Assembly (NCBI RefSeq): GCF_950295315.1
Contig: NC_080171.1
Location: 98,619,445-98,683,444, forward strand
DNA length: 64,000 nt
Direction: 5' to 3'
Origin: Erinaceus europaeus
Taxonomy: Eukaryota; Chordata; Mammalia; Eulipotyphla; Erinaceidae
The stretch's first letter is position 1. Each line of letters begins with the position of its first letter. Below, piece by piece: positions 61,859-64,000 of this stretch. Made by a program: the position numbers and the translations under genes. The notes under the pieces are model-generated. The model did not search any database and was not told the DNA's origin. It saw only the letters and a list, made by a program, of their open reading frames with translations.

Positions 61859-63084
61859 CTGGAGAGGGGTTCAGAGAAAAAAAGAATTGTGCAAAGGGGT
61901 AATGTTCACACAATGCCACTCTCTCGCCTGTCTTCTCACCCATACCCCATTATTTTGGCCCTCGGGTCCCAGGTTGAAGGATATACAAAATGCCTGTGGG
62001 ATCTAGCCTAAGGCTAGATCCCCAACACCAGGTGTCCCTTTTCACTTAACCACAATCCCCTCTGCCTCCTCTGGCCAGGTCCCCAGGTTTCTATGATAAA
62101 TGATAGTCAAGTCAGATGAAAAAAACCAAGTCCCAACAGTCAAGTATAACCAGAGACAAAGGAGTATAGAAGAAAGGGGGGGGGGAGGTCCCACCTGGAA
62201 GGACTACCAGACCGCAGAGGATGAAGAGAATGCACATAGGCCATGAGAGAAGGGAGAGGACATTCCAGGCAGATAAGACCTCATGTCATAGACTCAGAAG
62301 CATGCCAGAGCAGGGTCACTTAACTCCAACAAGGTGACAGAAGCCAGAAAGGCAGCTAGAGAAAGATGTCAGGTCAGAGCTGGAAGGACCTTGAACATGA
62401 TGCTATGAACTCTGGCTTTTCTCCTAGGAGCAGCAGGCAGTGGTTAAGGGGTTTTATGAGGGTGTGACAGGGCCACATTGTCACCACAGTGCAGAAGATA
62501 AATAGTTGCTGTGTAGCCCAGCCAGACAAGCTTTGCAATAATGCCGGGAGAGACCAGCATCTCCAGAGGGATGACCACAGTGGTAGAGCCAAGAGAAGAG
62601 AGAGAAGAATTGAGGAATATTTAGAAAAGCATATGAATAGGACTTGATGTGAGGTTGGAAGTAAGGAGTGTGAAAGATGGTGAGCATTAGCCTAGAGACA
62701 GGTCTCAGGGGGTAGGAATAGGTGAGGGGCAGTCATTACAGACCCTTACTGGGTCATGCAGAGGTGGCCAGTTGTTAGCACACAGATGCCCATAGCTGAG
62801 CTCCCTAGAGTATGATCTAGGACAGTTCCTCTTTAGGTCAATGAAGAAATAAATAAATAAATAAATGTTTCAGAGCCTTCTTCAGGTCCAAGGCTTCCAG
62901 CAGGCTACCACTGGGTCATCCATCTTATCCTCTCCCAAGCCACTGGGGCCTCATGTCTACTTCCCACCTCATGTCTGCTTCCCGCCTGGCTTTCTTCTGC
63001 TTCTGCATCTGTAACAAAGTTATGTTGCAAACTGCATCGTGGTGTGGCCTGGGGTTCTGTTAAGAAGGAGGGCGTTACATATCT

Positions 63085-63200
63085 AAGAAAGTGGCTCTGG
63101 AGTCAAATCCTGACTGTCCCCTGTAATGGGCTTGTTGTCTGTGGCAAGTACCTCCCAGTTCACTGGGATGTTCAGATACTCAACTCCCATCTCAGCACAC
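63085..63200 (+). mobile_element. MIR fragment
   Basis: GTGGCTCTGGAGTCAAATCC then TGACTGTCC. Confidence 0.45.
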
Positions 63201-63639
63201 CCTCTCCTGTTTATACTACCCCTCTTTTCTCCCAAGTTTGATGTCCTGTTAATAATCATTTGTCCTGTTCACGCTTGCCTTTTCTTTCCCTTCTCCCATC
63301 ACATTAGGCCACACTCCTCTCCTGCTCACATCTGGGACAGGGTGTCCTCCAGGCCAAAACTAATCCTGAGTCATCTCAGTCTCCTGAAAGACCAGTACTG
63401 GAAGGCAGTAGCCTCTCCGAGCCCCTGCAGGTGCCACCATCAGGAACCAAAGCCGGCCTTTGGTCTGGTACACCTGAACCTGGCCTAGGAGTTGGGGGGA
63501 GGAGGAAGGCAGCCTAATCCTAGGAGAAGCTGGTGAAGCAAGGGTGCTGGGAATGCAACGGGGTCCCAAGGATAGTACCCACATTTACTCTTAATCCTTG
63601 CCTCTTAAGTCCCCATCACACTTCCTCCTCCTTTTCTCC

Positions 63640-64000
63640 CAGCTGGAGGGAGGTGCGGCCTGCCAAACTAGGAAAGTGGGGTGGGACCAGACCAGAGACA
63701 GTCCGGAGGCAAACCCCGCCCTCTAGACCCCGACCCAGCCGGGAAGATCCCGAGGAATTTGGGGGCGATGTCTGTGTGAGGGGGTAGGGGAGTGGATGGT
63801 ACGCTGGACACCCACTGAGTCCGAGCGCCCCGGGCCTGACCCGCGCCCTGCCAGGCAGAGCCACCCCAGGGGCTGGGGAAAGGCTCCCAGACCCAGCACT
63901 CGCTTCCTCCCCGGGGCGGGGCCCGGCGGCCGCGAGCCCAGCGCCGTAAAATTTAAAGAGGTGAGAGAGACACTTCGCAGAAGCCTCAGCAGCGCGGGGA
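63640..64000. promoter_or_regulatory. CpG-rich promoter-like block at the right edge
   Basis: CpG density rises sharply from about 63640 to the end. A GC box (GGGGCGGGGC at 63913-63922) and NotI-like GCGGCCGCG are followed by CCGTAAAATTTAAAG, an AT-rich TATA-like patch around 63947-63955, which would put a + strand start near 63975-63985. In human order the next gene right of LMX1B is ZBTB43, also on +, so this may be its promoter, but no coding sequence here proves it. AGAGGTGAGAG at about 63957 could instead be a splice donor, making this a first exon. Confidence 0.5.

Larger units (their letters stand above)
61449..63639. other. Intergenic stretch before the CpG-rich block
   Basis: Unique sequence with a MIR scrap at 63085 and an (AAAT)n tract near 62848. 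No exon supported. Confidence 0.5.

Overview
The window is mammalian nuclear DNA with a typical intron-rich, repeat-rich layout. It holds one confidently identified protein-coding gene, LMX1B (LIM homeobox transcription factor 1 beta), on the + strand. Six coding exons, 3 to 8, lie between 36382 and 41812. They encode the second LIM domain, the linker, the whole homeodomain and the C-terminal activation region, and they end in a normal stop codon. Exons 1 and 2 (N-terminus and LIM1) are not here and must lie to the left. All junctions are GT-AG, codon phases match across every intron, and the frame is open throughout (293 residues), so the gene looks functional. The abundant tRNA-derived SINEs (a ~280-bp family with a tRNA-like head and CAACAA/TAAA-rich tail, plus several shorter families) are of the kind I associate with hedgehogs (Erinaceidae). 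That is my best guess for the organism, from memory of repeat style and not from a search.

Layout. 1-36381 is the 3' part of the very long LMX1B intron 2. It contains lineage-specific SINEs, L1 3' ends, old MIR and L2 copies, microsatellites, and several repeat-free AT-rich blocks full of homeodomain-type ATTA/TAAT cores that look like conserved enhancer modules. 36382-41812 carries exons 3-8 with short introns (intron 5 is only 89 bp). 41813 to about 45750 is the long 3' UTR, ending at an AATAAA at 45731. 45750-63600 is intergenic and dense in SINEs. It includes a nested L1 insertion at 53458-54250. It also includes, at 60483-61122 on the - strand, a 5'-truncated RTE-like non-LTR retrotransposon with a 209-residue open frame and a perfect target-site duplication. 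63640-64000 is a GC/CpG-rich block that looks like the promoter of the next gene; in human gene order that would be ZBTB43, but nothing coding proves this here.

Repeat families used below, all named by me. Family A: ~280-bp tRNA-derived SINE, B box GGTTCGAGCCC, body CACCTGCAGGGGAGTC, tail AACAACAAGGGCAACAAAAG. Family B: ~120-bp SINE with CATAATGGTTATGCAAAGA and GAGCAGTGCTCTGGT. Family C: SINE with GTGGTGCACCTGGTTAAG, CACCTGCAGGGGGAAAG and, in long copies, a CCTGGTGGCAATAA module. Family D: ~150-bp SINE carrying a GTGCTGCCAGGGATTGAAC-type motif, seen here on the - strand. Family E: shorter, more diverged SINE with CTCTGAAGC and a GAGCTATTT-type end. Coordinates of exons and of elements with target-site duplications are exact. 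Other repeat boundaries are good to about 5-20 bases.

The most interesting item beyond LMX1B is the RTE-like element, because its frame is undecayed and CpG-rich among otherwise ordinary mammalian repeats. Next come the cluster of candidate CTCF sites around the LMX1B 3' end and the homeodomain-site-rich intron 2 blocks.
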